The notes beneath the pieces are model-generated. The model did no database searches, had not been told where the DNA came from, and was given only the letters and a program-made list of their open reading frames with translations. Positions 28,547 through 37,964 of a DNA stretch of 64,000 nt are shown here, in pieces. Source of the stretch: Aeromonas enteropelogenes (lineage in GTDB: Bacteria > Pseudomonadota > Gammaproteobacteria > Enterobacterales > Aeromonadaceae); NCBI RefSeq assembly GCF_000819845.1, contig NZ_CDCG01000013.1, positions 1 to 64,000 of the forward strand, read 5' to 3'. The translations under genes were made by a program, and so were the position numbers. Numbering within the stretch: position 1 is the first letter of the stretch; every line of letters begins with the position of its first letter.

Positions 28547-28568
28547 ACCAGCTCAGGCTGGTTTTTTT
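28547..28568 (+). terminator. Terminator of the tRNA array
   Basis: ACCAGC-TCAG-GCTGGT running into seven T residues, 20 bp after tRNA-Leu. Confidence 0.9.
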
Positions 28569-28651
28569 GTATCTGGCATTTGCCTCTTCCCCCCCAGTTC
28601 TCTCTTTTCTCCTTTTCGATTGTCACGACGCCCATCGTCCGGCTTGCCCAT

Positions 28652-28676
28652 AAAAAAGCGGCCCGCAGGCCGCCAT
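28652..28676 (-). terminator. Terminator of yfbS
   Basis: Read leftward, GCGGCC-TGCG-GGCCGC followed by six T residues, 16 bp past the yfbS stop. Confidence 0.88.
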
Positions 28677-28691
28677 CGTTCAGGTTCCAGT

Positions 28692-30524
28692 TCAGAACGG
28701 GAAAAACCAGGGGATCGCCACCACGCTCACCCCCATCACCAGCAGGGTGAAGGGAACGCCGATGCGGATGAAGTCAGCGAAGCGATAGTTGCCAGGCCCC
28801 AGCACCAGGGTGTTGACCGGTGACGAGACCGGCGTCATGAAGGCAGCCGAGGCGGCAATGGCAATGGTCATGGCAAACGGATAGGGAGAAACCCCCATCT
28901 GCTGGGCCGTGCCCAGTGCAATGGGTGCCATCAGCACCGCCGTCGCCGTGTTGGAGATGAACAGCCCGATCACGGCGCACAGGGCAAACAGGCTGGCCAG
29001 CATCACCCTGGGCCCCATGTTGCCCACCAGCGCCATCAAACCATCGACGATAAGATCCACCCCGCCAGTCTTTTGCAGTGCCAGCGCAAAGGGGAGCATG
29101 CCGACGATAAGGATCAGGGTTGGCCAGTGAATGGACTTGTAGGCACTCTCCATATCGATGCAGCGGAACTTGCCCATCAGCAGGCAAGCGATAAGGGCCG
29201 CAATCACGTTGGGCACGGGATCGGTCACCATCAGCAATATCATCACCCCGAGCGCGATCAGGGCGTGAATGGCCTGGCTGCGGGCGGGCGCCATCTCGTC
29301 CACCTCGGCCGGTAGCCCCATCAGCAGAAAATCGCGGCTATGGGTCTGCAACTGCCGGATATGGCTCCAGTTGCCCACCACCAGCAGGGTATCCCCCATC
29401 AGCAGCGGCTCGTCCACCAGCTTGCCCGCCAGCGCCTCCCCGTCGCGGCGGATCCCCACCACACTCAGGCCATAGGTGGAGCGAAACGCCACCTCGCGGA
29501 TGCTCTTGCCCAGCAGATTGGATTCGGGAATGAGGGAGACCTCCGCCATACCCACCTCCCGCGCCTGATCCGAGAAGTATTCGCCGCGCAGTATCATGGG
29601 TTCGAGCCGCGCCTCGCTGCAGAAGTGACGGACATCCACCCCGGGATCGGACATGTCGATCAGCAGCACGTCCCGGGCCTGAAACTCGCTGATGCCGGAG
29701 ACGGGCACCATCACCCGCCGGAATTTTCGCCAGCGCTCCACCCCGATGACGTTGGCGCCAAAGCGGGCGCGTAGCTGCAGCTCGTCCAGGGTATGGCCAA
29801 TCAGGGGGGAATCGGGCCTCAGCCCCAGCCGGCGGGCCCGACCGGTCAGGCGATAATCGCGGATAAGATCGCGCAGGGTGCGCCGCCCCGGCCCCTTGCT
29901 GACGCCGGACTCCCCCTGCCGCACCAGGGAGCCACGCACCAGCAACATGTAACCCAGGCCGCACACCAGAATCAGGGCCCCAAGAGGGGTGAAGCTGAAG
30001 AAGGTAAAACCGTGGATGCCATGGCGCATCATCTCGCTGTTGACCACCATGTTGGGGGGCGTCGCCACCAGCGTCATCATGCCGCTGATAAGGCCGGCAA
30101 AGCCGAGCGGCATCATCAACCGGCCTGCCGGTATCTCCATCCGGTTCGCCACGCTCAGCACCACGGGAATGAAAATGGCCACCACGCCGGTCGAACTCAT
30201 CACGGCGCCGAGGGTCGCCACTGCCACCATCAGCAACACCAGCAAGCGGGTTTCGCTGTTTCCCGCCACCTTCACCAGCCAGTCCCCCACCTGATAGGCG
30301 ATGCCGGTGCGTACCAGCCCCTCCCCCACCACGAACAGGGCGGCGATCAGGATGACGTTGGGGTCGCTGAAGCCTGCCAGCGCCTCCTGCAGGGTCAGGG
30401 TGTCGCTCAGCACGAATAGGATGACCACACCGAGGGCGACCACATCCATGCGCACCTTGTTGGTCATGAAGAGATAGATGGCCCCGGCCAGCAGGCAGAG
30501 CACCCAGATCAACTCGGAATTCAA
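28692..30524 (-). CDS. yfbS: YfbS-type SLC13/DASS family transporter with TrkA-C domains
   Basis: Inner-membrane transporter of 610 residues, the same length as E. coli YfbS. The TTG at 30524 has AAAAGGAGG five bases upstream and gives MNSELIWVL; the GTG at 30530 overlaps that ribosome site, so TTG is preferred. Two blocks of hydrophobic helices (about 1-185 and 395-610) carry the anion-transporter repeats ([54 protein letters not shown]). Between them lie two TrkA-C (RCK_C) regulatory domains (about 205-380). Substrate unknown; such proteins move sulfate, citrate or other anions with Na+ or H+. Confidence 0.92.
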   Translation of the reverse strand: MNSELIWVLCLLAGAIYLFMTNKVRMDVVALGVVILFVLSDTLTLQEALAGFSDPNVILIAALFVVGEGLVRTGIAYQVGDWLVKVAGNSETRLLVLLMVAVATLGAVMSSTGVVAIFIPVVLSVANRMEIPAGRLMMPLGFAGLISGMMTLVATPPNMVVNSEMMRHGIHGFTFFSFTPLGALILVCGLGYMLLVRGSLVRQGESGVSKGPGRRTLRDLIRDYRLTGRARRLGLRPDSPLIGHTLDELQLRARFGANVIGVERWRKFRRVMVPVSGISEFQARDVLLIDMSDPGVDVRHFCSEARLEPMILRGEYFSDQAREVGMAEVSLIPESNLLGKSIREVAFRSTYGLSVVGIRRDGEALAGKLVDEPLLMGDTLLVVGNWSHIRQLQTHSRDFLLMGLPAEVDEMAPARSQAIHALIALGVMILLMVTDPVPNVIAALIACLLMGKFRCIDMESAYKSIHWPTLILIVGMLPFALALQKTGGVDLIVDGLMALVGNMGPRVMLASLFALCAVIGLFISNTATAVLMAPIALGTAQQMGVSPYPFAMTIAIAASAAFMTPVSSPVNTLVLGPGNYRFADFIRIGVPFTLLVMGVSVVAIPWFFPF

Positions 30525-30629
30525 TGACACCTCCTTTTTACCGCCCGGTTTATCCTCCCGAAGAGTGGACTCTATCAGACCACAGCCTGAGCGCTATCGT
30601 CTTGCTGCACATCAATAAACCCCGGCCCC

Positions 30630-30649
30630 TGATGAGCCATAACTCATCA
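30630..30649 (+). promoter_or_regulatory. Operator-like inverted repeat upstream of pnuC
   Basis: TGATGAG-CCATAA-CTCATCA, a perfect 7-bp inverted repeat about 136 bp before the pnuC start, in the divergent yfbS/pnuC region. A second structure, a GGGGCGGAC-AAAA-GTCCTGCCCC stem with one bulge at about 30702-30724, follows closer to the gene. Confidence 0.55.
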
Positions 30650-30784
30650 AGGCTTGAATAGGGACATCACTGGCGATTTCTTTGATATGACGCAAGCCGG
30701 GGGCGGACAAAAGTCCTGCCCCGCGATCCGCATCGGCCCTAGAATGGCCACCTCGCGTCATTCCACACTGCCAAGGACAAGCAA

Positions 30785-31501
30785 ATGAGCATATTCGAGT
30801 GGTTCAGTATCAATCACACCCTGGTGACCATCCCCCTGGGCGGTGGCTACGCCATGTCATGGATCGAAGCCATCGGCACCCTGTTTGGGCTGGCCTGCAT
30901 CTGGCTGGCCAGCCAGGAGAAGACCATCAACTACCTGTTCGGTCTCATCAACGTCACCCTGTTCGCCATCATCTTCTTCCAGATCCAGCTCTACGGCCTG
31001 TTGCTGCTGCAGCTGTTCTTCTTCTGCGCCAACCTCTATGGCTGGTACGCCTGGACCCGCCCGACCAACGATCAGGGTGACCACCTGCAGATCCGCTGGC
31101 TCAGCAAACCCAAGCTCATCGCCACCGCGCTGGTAAGCGTGCTGGCCATCGCCCTGCTGACCCGCTATATCGACCCTGTCTTTGCCACTTTGGCTCGCAC
31201 TTCTGTCTCCCTGCTCAACGCCTTCGGCGCCGGTCTGACGCTGCCAGAGCCACAGCCCGACGCCTTCCCGTTCTGGGATGCCACCATGACGGTGCTCTCC
31301 GTGGTCGCCCAGATCCTGATGACCCGCAAATACGTGGAGAACTGGATCCTGTGGGTCGTCATCAACATCATCAGCGTCGGCATCTATGCCGCCCAGGGGG
31401 TCTACGCCATGTCCCTGGAGTACCTGATCCTGCTGTTCATCGCCGCCAACGGCACCCGCCTCTGGGTGTTGGCCGCCAAACGCCAGCAACAAGGGGCCTG
31501 A
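30785..31501 (+). CDS. pnuC: Nicotinamide riboside transporter PnuC
   Basis: Seven-helix facilitator of the SWEET-like PnuC family that takes up nicotinamide riboside. 238 residues; conserved blocks FGLINVTLFAIIFFQIQLYG, the aromatic NLYGWYAW and the C-terminal WILWVVINIISVGIY. The next gene, a nucleoside phosphorylase, starts four bases after its stop, so the two are an operon. In many species PnuC works with the NadR kinase; no nadR is in view, which makes the phosphorylase the likely intracellular partner. Confidence 0.94.
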   Translation: MSIFEWFSINHTLVTIPLGGGYAMSWIEAIGTLFGLACIWLASQEKTINYLFGLINVTLFAIIFFQIQLYGLLLLQLFFFCANLYGWYAWTRPTNDQGDHLQIRWLSKPKLIATALVSVLAIALLTRYIDPVFATLARTSVSLLNAFGAGLTLPEPQPDAFPFWDATMTVLSVVAQILMTRKYVENWILWVVINIISVGIYAAQGVYAMSLEYLILLFIAANGTRLWVLAAKRQQQGA

Positions 31502-31504
31502 GCC

Positions 31505-32230
31505 ATGACCCTGTTACCCCATCTGCAATGTCGCCCGGATCAGATTGCCGAGCGGGTGGTGCTGTGCGGCGACCCGGCCCGGGTCGACCGCATCGCCAGC
31601 CAGCTAGAGCAGTGCGAATCGCTCGGCCAGCACAGGGAATTTCGCCTGATCAACGGTCACTACCGGGGGCAAGCCATTACCGTCTGCAGTACCGGCATCG
31701 GCGGGGCTTCTGCCATCATCGCCCTGGAGGAACTGGTACAATCCGGCGCCCGCACTCTAGTCCGGGTCGGCTCCGCCGGTGCCCTGCAGCATGAGATAGC
31801 GCTGGGGGATCTTATCGTGGTGGAAGGGGCCATTCGTCATGATGGCGCCTCCCTGGCCTATCTGCCCGCCGAGTACCCCGCCTGCGCCGATATTCGGCTG
31901 CAAGCCGCCCTGCTAGACCATATCGCCACCAGCGGCCATCCCCACTGGCACGGGCTGGTTCGCTCCCACGACAGCTTCTACCGGGATGACGAGCTGGCAG
32001 TGTGCCGCTACTGGCATCAGCGGGGCGTGCTCGGCGCCGACATGGAAACCGCATCGCTCCTGACGGTGGGACGCTTTCGCCAGGTGCGGGTCGCCGCCGT
32101 GCTTTGCAACGTGGTACCGTTCGAACAGGATGTGCAGCAGGGGGTGGGCGACTACGCCAGCGCCGAGCAGGCCATGATGGCTGCCGAGCGGCTCGCCGCC
32201 ACCGCCGCCCTCGAGGCACTGGTGCAATAA
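31505..32230 (+). CDS. Nucleoside phosphorylase (uridine/purine phosphorylase superfamily)
   Basis: 241-residue phosphorylase of the PNP/UDP family (NP-I). Phosphate-binding GDPARVDR near residue 22 and the loop VRVGSAGALQ are clear; the nucleoside pocket carries DMETASLLTVG with the ribose-binding Met-Glu pair. The family phosphorolyses ribonucleosides to the base and ribose-1-phosphate. Co-transcription with pnuC suggests nicotinamide riboside or a related nucleoside as substrate, but uridine or inosine cannot be excluded. Confidence 0.9.
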   Translation: MTLLPHLQCRPDQIAERVVLCGDPARVDRIASQLEQCESLGQHREFRLINGHYRGQAITVCSTGIGGASAIIALEELVQSGARTLVRVGSAGALQHEIALGDLIVVEGAIRHDGASLAYLPAEYPACADIRLQAALLDHIATSGHPHWHGLVRSHDSFYRDDELAVCRYWHQRGVLGADMETASLLTVGRFRQVRVAAVLCNVVPFEQDVQQGVGDYASAEQAMMAAERLAATAALEALVQ

Positions 32231-32334
32231 CGCCGCAAACCGTTAACTGCGGCACATCCCGCCTGACGCGGGCTGGTATCCGGCCCGCGCTCTTGCTAGC
32301 CTCATGCCCCTTCATCCGGTTCATCAGGTTTGCC

Positions 32335-33006
32335 ATGCAGCGACAGCCCTACCCCATCGGGCGCTTTCACGCCGAACTCAAGGCCCTCGAACCCCGCTTT
32401 GCCGCGGCGCTGGCCGAGTGCAGCCTGCATCTGCGCCGCTACCTGCCGGGGGAACCCATCATGTGCCAGGGGGAGCAGAGCGAATGCCTCTATCTGGTGG
32501 AGAGTGGGCGGGTCTCTCTCAACAGCACTGTGCACTCGGGGCGCATCTTCCAGCTCGGGGAAATCGCCTGCCACCACCAGATCTTCGGCGAGATGGAGTT
32601 CTTCAGCGCCACCCCGGTGCAGTGGAGCGTGGTGGCCGAGACCGAGCTGGATGCCAGCGTCATCTGCGCTCACAAGCTGGCCCAGCGGCTGCTGGACGAA
32701 CCTGCACTGACCCTCTTCTTCGCTTCGGCCCTGGCCAGTGACTACCTGGATACCCTGGAGATCACCACCAGCCGCTTGCTGCACCCCATCGCCTACAACA
32801 TCGCCTTCGAGCTATGGCGCGAGCGCCAGCGCACCCCCATGCTGGGGTCGCGCAAACGGGCCCGTGAGGCGGCGCGTTTCGGCACCACGGAGCGGGTCTA
32901 TCGCCGCGCCCTCAAGGAGCTGATCGAGCAGGGGATCCTGAGCGAGGGGCCCGACGGCCCCGCCATCGCCGATCTCGACAAGCTGCGCGCCTATCTCGAC
33001 CTTTGA
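32335..33006 (+). CDS. Crp/Fnr-family regulator
   Basis: 223-residue regulator from ATG 32335; the frame extends upstream inside the phosphorylase gene but that is a shadow. An N-terminal cyclic-nucleotide-binding beta-roll (LPGEPIMCQGEQSECLYLVESG) precedes a dimer helix and a C-terminal winged helix (FGTTERVYRRALKELIEQG). No cysteine cluster for an Fe-S centre is present at the N-terminus, and the cAMP phosphate-cassette residues are not conserved, so the ligand is unknown. The layout resembles E. coli YeiL. It may control the pnuC operon, 104 bp upstream. Confidence 0.85.
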   Translation: MQRQPYPIGRFHAELKALEPRFAAALAECSLHLRRYLPGEPIMCQGEQSECLYLVESGRVSLNSTVHSGRIFQLGEIACHHQIFGEMEFFSATPVQWSVVAETELDASVICAHKLAQRLLDEPALTLFFASALASDYLDTLEITTSRLLHPIAYNIAFELWRERQRTPMLGSRKRAREAARFGTTERVYRRALKELIEQGILSEGPDGPAIADLDKLRAYLDL

Positions 33007-33030
33007 CGTTTAATCACCATCGGAGTCCCC

Positions 33031-33357
33031 ATGTCTGTTTCCAGCTACCCCGAGTTCACCTTCTTCAGCCGTTTCGTGGCCGATATCCAGGCGGGCCGCA
33101 AGACCATCACCATCCGCGACGAGAGCGAGGCAGGTTGGCAACCGGGCCAGCACCTCGCTCTTTTCACCAACCCGGAGCACCAGCCGTTTGGCACCATAGA
33201 GGTACTGTCGGTCACGCCGGTGGCCTTCGACGCCATGAGCGAGGAACACGCCCGCCAGGAGAACATGACCCTGGCCGAACTGAAAGAGGTGATCCGCGTC
33301 ATCTATCCCGCGCTGCCGCCACTCTATGTGATTGAATTCAAACTGGTTGAAACCTGA
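33031..33357 (+). CDS. yqfB: N4-acetylcytidine amidohydrolase (ASCH domain, YqfB)
   Basis: 108-residue ASCH-fold enzyme that hydrolyses N4-acetylcytidine to cytidine and acetate. The family blocks FFSRFVADIQAGRKTITIRDESE and EEHARQENMTLAELK closely match E. coli YqfB; Lys24 and Glu77 are the catalytic candidates. It starts 24 bp after the Crp-like gene and may be read from the same transcript. A nucleoside-salvage role fits its neighbours. Confidence 0.95.
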   Translation: MSVSSYPEFTFFSRFVADIQAGRKTITIRDESEAGWQPGQHLALFTNPEHQPFGTIEVLSVTPVAFDAMSEEHARQENMTLAELKEVIRVIYPALPPLYVIEFKLVET

Positions 33358-33443
33358 TTTTGTGAACCGCCGCATGCCGCTTCGCTTGTGCTCCCGAATA
33401 GGAAGCGCACAATGCCTGTTTTTATATACAAGTATTATGCATC

Positions 33444-34364
33444 ATGGAGAAACAACTTGAACCGGCCATTGCAGCCATGGTGGCAGACTTCATTGCAGCG
33501 GGTTGCCCCAAAGCGAGTGATCTGAGCTGGGAAGAGAGGCGAGCAGGCTACCTCGCCTCTGCCGAACTGGGTGGCAAACGGGAGGAAGTAGGCTGCATCG
33601 AAGAGTGGCAGGCAGAGCATTATGCCATCCGTCTCTATCAGCCCGTCGCTCCCTCACGCTCCCCTTCTCCTGCGCTGATCTACTTTCATGGCGGCTGCTT
33701 TGTCAGTGGAGAGTTCGAAACCCACGACCGCCAGATGCGGATGTTGTGCAACCGGGCCAATGCGCTGGTGTTTGCCATACACACCCGCCTCGCCCCCGAG
33801 CATACCTATCCGGCCGCCCATGATGATGCCCTGGCGGCAACCCTTGCCATCATAGGTGATATCACAAAGTGGCAGGGAGACCCGAACCGCATCGTGCTCG
33901 CCGGGGACAGTGCAGGCGGTCATCTTGCCCTCGTGACCACCTTGCGCCTCAAGAAGAGAGGCGCCCCGTTGCCGGCCGCCCAGATCCTCATCTATCCGAT
34001 GCTCGATGCCCTGGGAGAGAGCGAAAGCTATCGCCAATTCGGTGACCACTACCTCATCACTCGCGACATGCTGTTAAGCGGTTTTCAGGCCTATCTGGGC
34101 AAACTGCCCGCTAGTGACCATCAGGTGAGTCCGCTTCGCCACCCCGCCCTTCAAGGCCTGCCCCCGACCCATATAGTGACCGCCGAATACGATCCCCTGC
34201 GGGACGAAGGAGAGACCCTCTATCACAAGCTGCTGCAAGCGGGGGTGAGCGCCACCTGCCAGCGGCAACTCGGAGTGATTCATGGTTTCTTCCAGCTGGC
34301 AGGAGTCAGCCCGGCGGCTCGCCAACTTATCGCCCGGCTCGCGGCACTGATAAAGGAGTTATAA
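33444..34364 (+). CDS. Alpha/beta hydrolase (HSL-type esterase)
   Basis: 306-residue esterase of the hormone-sensitive-lipase-like family. The oxyanion motif HGG (residues 82-84, YFHGGCFVSGEF), nucleophile Ser156 in GDSAGG, Asp250 in AEYDPLRDE and His280 in VIHGFF make a complete catalytic triad. No signal peptide, hence cytosolic. The substrate is not predictable beyond short acyl esters. Its start is not strongly supported by a ribosome site, but the HSL core begins well inside. Confidence 0.9.
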   Translation: MEKQLEPAIAAMVADFIAAGCPKASDLSWEERRAGYLASAELGGKREEVGCIEEWQAEHYAIRLYQPVAPSRSPSPALIYFHGGCFVSGEFETHDRQMRMLCNRANALVFAIHTRLAPEHTYPAAHDDALAATLAIIGDITKWQGDPNRIVLAGDSAGGHLALVTTLRLKKRGAPLPAAQILIYPMLDALGESESYRQFGDHYLITRDMLLSGFQAYLGKLPASDHQVSPLRHPALQGLPPTHIVTAEYDPLRDEGETLYHKLLQAGVSATCQRQLGVIHGFFQLAGVSPAARQLIARLAALIKEL

Positions 34365-34439
34365 AACAGCTGCAATTGCATCCATTTTGGTCCGACTTTA
34401 TAGTCTACAACTTGTTCCAAACGCGACTGGCTTCCGACC

Positions 34440-35189
34440 ATGCTTAATAGTGCCAACCTTGCTCCCCACGAAAGATGGTGGCTGACTTTGACCTCGCCGC
34501 AGATCGCCTTCCAGACCGAGTGGCGGGAATACCTCAAGCCCACCTCCCTGCGAGAGGGGCTCGAAGAACCCGATACACTCGCAGAGGACTGGGGCATTGA
34601 GAATCGTCTCGACTTGCACCGGCAGGTCCGTCAGCTGGCCTTTGGCGACTGTCACGGGCATCTCATGCTCGAGGAGTACGGCGCCTTTCACTGCCTGCAA
34701 CCAAGCCAGTGGCAAGCCATGCGAGAGCGCGCAACCTCGCCGCGTCACCGCGCCTCACTCGACTTCGTGGCTCGTACCGCCCCCTATATCGGCCCTCATG
34801 GTGTGCAGGCGTGGGACTATGGGCGCGCATCCTATCTGACCCGGGAAGGACTTAGATTAGGTTGGGTAAGCGAGGAGGAGTTCGGCTTTATCCACAACCA
34901 TCTCGCCCACCAGGCTCGTCGGCGTTATGGCTCCTGGGAACAGTACACCCAGGCCTGGTATGCCGGCCGCTGCCTATGGAAATTCAGTCATGAAGAGGGG
35001 GAGCCGGAGCAAGCCGCCCAGGCTCTGCTGCACGGCTGGATTGCCAGGGAGATGAGGACAATGCTGGCCGATGCGCTCAGGGATAAGGAGAACCCGATCC
35101 ACGGACAGAGCTGGTACGAGGTCCCCCTACCCGACATAGAACAGCCCCAAAGCCTCATTGACCTCCTCAACAGCGAGCCGCAGGAATAA
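34440..35189 (+). CDS. DUF1266 protein of the HscC/J-protein locus
   Basis: 249-residue protein of unknown function. The block YGSWEQYTQAWYAGRCLW (about residues 161-178) and the preceding AWDYGRASYLTREGLRLGWVS are typical of DUF1266, the family of E. coli YbeR and YbeU. In E. coli these genes lie beside djlB, djlC and hscC; here the J-protein gene starts three bases after the stop and hscC follows, so the association is conserved across genera and argues for a shared process. No signal peptide or membrane helix is seen. Confidence 0.85.
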   Translation: MLNSANLAPHERWWLTLTSPQIAFQTEWREYLKPTSLREGLEEPDTLAEDWGIENRLDLHRQVRQLAFGDCHGHLMLEEYGAFHCLQPSQWQAMRERATSPRHRASLDFVARTAPYIGPHGVQAWDYGRASYLTREGLRLGWVSEEEFGFIHNHLAHQARRRYGSWEQYTQAWYAGRCLWKFSHEEGEPEQAAQALLHGWIAREMRTMLADALRDKENPIHGQSWYEVPLPDIEQPQSLIDLLNSEPQE

Positions 35190-35192
35190 ATC

Positions 35193-37964
35193 ATGGATAT
35201 CTGGCAACGACTCGGGCTTCAAGAGACCGACGATCTGGCCGCTATCAAGCGCGCCTACCATATCAAATTGCGTGACTGCCACCCGGAAGACGATCCCGAA
35301 GGCTTCCGCCTGCTGCGTGAGGCTTATGAAGAAGCCAGCCGGCCGCGTCCGGCCATGAGTGACGCCTCGAAGCCACAGACCGAGCTGGTTCGTCCGGCCG
35401 ACGCTGCTGAACTGACCGCCCTGTTTGAACTGCTTGGCGATGCCAGCCGGCGCTTTGTCATGACCGAGTGGGATAAGTGGCAGACATCGCTGCAGTCGCT
35501 TTCGCTGGTCCAGCAGAGCCAGCTGTCGGACGAGGTGCTGCAACGCATCTTTCAATGGCAATGGCTGCCAGCACCGGTGATCGAGCGTCTCTGGCAAGCG
35601 CTCGACTGGGCGTCACTGCTGCGCCTCGCCGGCGACATGCAAAAGAAGGGGGAATTTCTCGACTGGTGGCGTCAGGCGCCGCTGGCAGCCCCTCTGGAGT
35701 GGCTTGCCACCCTGGACCACGCCCGTCAGCGCGCCGTGCTGGCCTTCTATCAACCACTGCTGCTGTCACTGGAGGCCGGTGATCGCAACGGCGTGCTGGG
35801 GCTCATTTATCACTATGCCCTGCCCATCGTCGGTGACCACCCGGATCTGCTCCGGCTGCAGTTGCGCGCGCTCCATGCCGCCGGTACTGACGGTGATGCC
35901 ACCCACCGTCTTGCGCTCACCCTGGCTCTGCTCGAGCAGGATCACCTCAGCGAAGATGACTGGCACCTGCTCTCCGACGCCAGCCTGCGCTGCGGCAAGG
36001 AACAGCTGGTGATGCAGGTTGCCGAGGCACTGGAAGAAAAAGACCACGAGGCGCTGCTCGCCAATCACCTTATCCAGTGGCACCTGGGCAGCGATCAGGC
36101 GCTGTCCCGCTGGCTGCAGGCATTTGCCACCGCCCAGAAGTGGCCCACTTCACGCAGCGCCTATTGGGAGCCCCAGTGGCTGATGCTGCCTTGGCAGCAA
36201 CCGGACCCCGTGGAAGAGTGGCTGCACGACCAGATGCTGGGGTTTGACAATATGCCGCTCACCGCCCTGGCGCTGGACGCGCTACCCGGCACACGTGGTG
36301 CCCTGGCCCGCCTCTGGTGGCACAGCGAATACGGCACCTGGCAGGCACTGGAAGCGGCACTGACACAGCCCGAGCTGGCCGAGGCCGAGGGCGGCTGGCG
36401 GTACCTCGCACGCCTGCTGCAACGCCACGCTCACCGCAAACTGGCCGAGCGGCCAGCACTGCCCCTGCTTGACACACTGCTTGCCCGCTATGGCAGCGAT
36501 GACTGGCTGAGTATCGCGCCCCCCAGTGCCGAGCAGATTGCCTGCGCCACGCCGGAGCAGTGGCTCGAGTGCCTGCGCCGCTATCCGCTGCTGCCCGACG
36601 CCTGGTTCAAGGCCATCGCCCAGCGCGCCAACAATGAAGGATGGGATGAGCGGATGATGCAGGGGATGCATCTGGGCGCCCGTCTCTCCCATCAACGCTA
36701 CTACAGCGATACGGTGCTCAGCGATGCCTGGCAGGGCGAGAGCTGGCCCGGCTGTTTTCGCTGGGCGCAGTTCTACTATGCCCGGCCCTGGACGCCGAAA
36801 CAGCATCTCGACGCCATTCGCCAGTCGATGGGCTCACTGCCGGCCAGTCAGGAGGACACGCCGCTCTCCACCCTCCTGCGTCTCTGTGCCCAGCCCACCC
36901 TATACCAGGCTGCCATCATGGACGCCTGCGCCCGCTGGCCGAAGCAGTACGTGTTGTCGCTGGAGCTGCGCAACCAGACCGAACTCCTCAAACGCTCCGA
37001 TGTCGGCGACGAGGCGCTTCTCGAACGCGCCCGCTTGAACGAACTGCCCGCCCTGGCAGCCCTGATCGACCGACGACTGGATAACGAACCGGATCTGGCC
37101 TGCACCATAGTGCTGTGGAACCTGCTGCTCAGCCACAAGGCAAGCAACGAGGCCTATGGCTACATTTTGACACCACTGCGCGAACGGCTCGAAAAACTGC
37201 GCCAGGCACAGGGGTTGGCATTGGAAGTCTACCCCTACGCCGAAGAGTCGCTGATTTACGCTTACCTGCAACAGGACCCCGACAATATCACCACGCTGGA
37301 AGAACTTGAGAAACACCACCCGAACGAAGCGGCGGCCAAGTTTGTCTATCCCGTCTGTTATGCCCTGGCCATGCTGGCTCATGATTTTGGCAGAAATGGC
37401 TTTCAGGCCCGTCAGCTCGACCCGCTTTACAAGCAACGGGACGACCTAACGCCAGCCCAGCAGGAGGTGCGCTCTCTGGTGCAGGGCTATCTGGAGGACA
37501 AGCTCAACGCCCAGCTTGAACATGACAGGGCACACGCCAGAAAGCGTTTCAGGCTACAAAGCGGTGCACAGCTGATGTTCGTCAGCATACTGTCCGCCAT
37601 CCTGCCCTACTTCGTGTTTCCACTGGAACCATCCCTGCGCGAAGTCCTCGCCTCCGGCTCACCCTACTGGGTGGAATATTATTCCCTCGGTCTGGATATG
37701 GCGGCGATGCTGTTCATGAATCTCTATCTGATGTGGCATATCTGCCGAGCCCAGACACGTCCGCGTACCAGTCGGAACTATCTGATCTGGAGCCTGATCT
37801 GGCTAGCCATCGCGTTCTACATCAACAGCGCCTGGCTGGCGGTCCCCCTGTGGCTCGGCCACCTCGTCATGAGCGGCCGGCTAAGACCGGGCGCACTGCG
37901 CCGTGGCTGGCCCAAGGAGTTCTACAAGCAGGGCAGGATGTCGCTGAGCGACATCCTCGACTAG
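35193..37964 (+). CDS. Large membrane-anchored J-domain protein (DjlB/DjlC-like)
   Basis: 923-residue protein, probably the co-chaperone of HscC. The N-terminal J domain (about 1-50) has helix II AIKRAYHIKLRDCHPEDD and helix III GFRLLREAYEEA. The invariant HPD tripeptide is HPE (30-32). Residues about 70-790 are helical, Trp/Leu-rich and without a recognised domain, perhaps TPR-like solenoid repeats. Three to four membrane helices close the protein (about 794-812, 832-850, 863-897), so J domain and solenoid face the cytosol. It is much longer than E. coli DjlB/DjlC (under 500 residues from memory). Its TAG stop shares a CTAG palindrome with the convergent hscC stop. Confidence 0.85.
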   Translation: MDIWQRLGLQETDDLAAIKRAYHIKLRDCHPEDDPEGFRLLREAYEEASRPRPAMSDASKPQTELVRPADAAELTALFELLGDASRRFVMTEWDKWQTSLQSLSLVQQSQLSDEVLQRIFQWQWLPAPVIERLWQALDWASLLRLAGDMQKKGEFLDWWRQAPLAAPLEWLATLDHARQRAVLAFYQPLLLSLEAGDRNGVLGLIYHYALPIVGDHPDLLRLQLRALHAAGTDGDATHRLALTLALLEQDHLSEDDWHLLSDASLRCGKEQLVMQVAEALEEKDHEALLANHLIQWHLGSDQALSRWLQAFATAQKWPTSRSAYWEPQWLMLPWQQPDPVEEWLHDQMLGFDNMPLTALALDALPGTRGALARLWWHSEYGTWQALEAALTQPELAEAEGGWRYLARLLQRHAHRKLAERPALPLLDTLLARYGSDDWLSIAPPSAEQIACATPEQWLECLRRYPLLPDAWFKAIAQRANNEGWDERMMQGMHLGARLSHQRYYSDTVLSDAWQGESWPGCFRWAQFYYARPWTPKQHLDAIRQSMGSLPASQEDTPLSTLLRLCAQPTLYQAAIMDACARWPKQYVLSLELRNQTELLKRSDVGDEALLERARLNELPALAALIDRRLDNEPDLACTIVLWNLLLSHKASNEAYGYILTPLRERLEKLRQAQGLALEVYPYAEESLIYAYLQQDPDNITTLEELEKHHPNEAAAKFVYPVCYALAMLAHDFGRNGFQARQLDPLYKQRDDLTPAQQEVRSLVQGYLEDKLNAQLEHDRAHARKRFRLQSGAQLMFVSILSAILPYFVFPLEPSLREVLASGSPYWVEYYSLGLDMAAMLFMNLYLMWHICRAQTRPRTSRNYLIWSLIWLAIAFYINSAWLAVPLWLGHLVMSGRLRPGALRRGWPKEFYKQGRMSLSDILD

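Noticed and set aside
32232-32253. GCCGCA/TGCGGC hairpin after the phosphorylase gene as a terminator
   Set aside because: The stem is short with a long loop and there is no T-run, so the Crp-like gene may still be on the same transcript.
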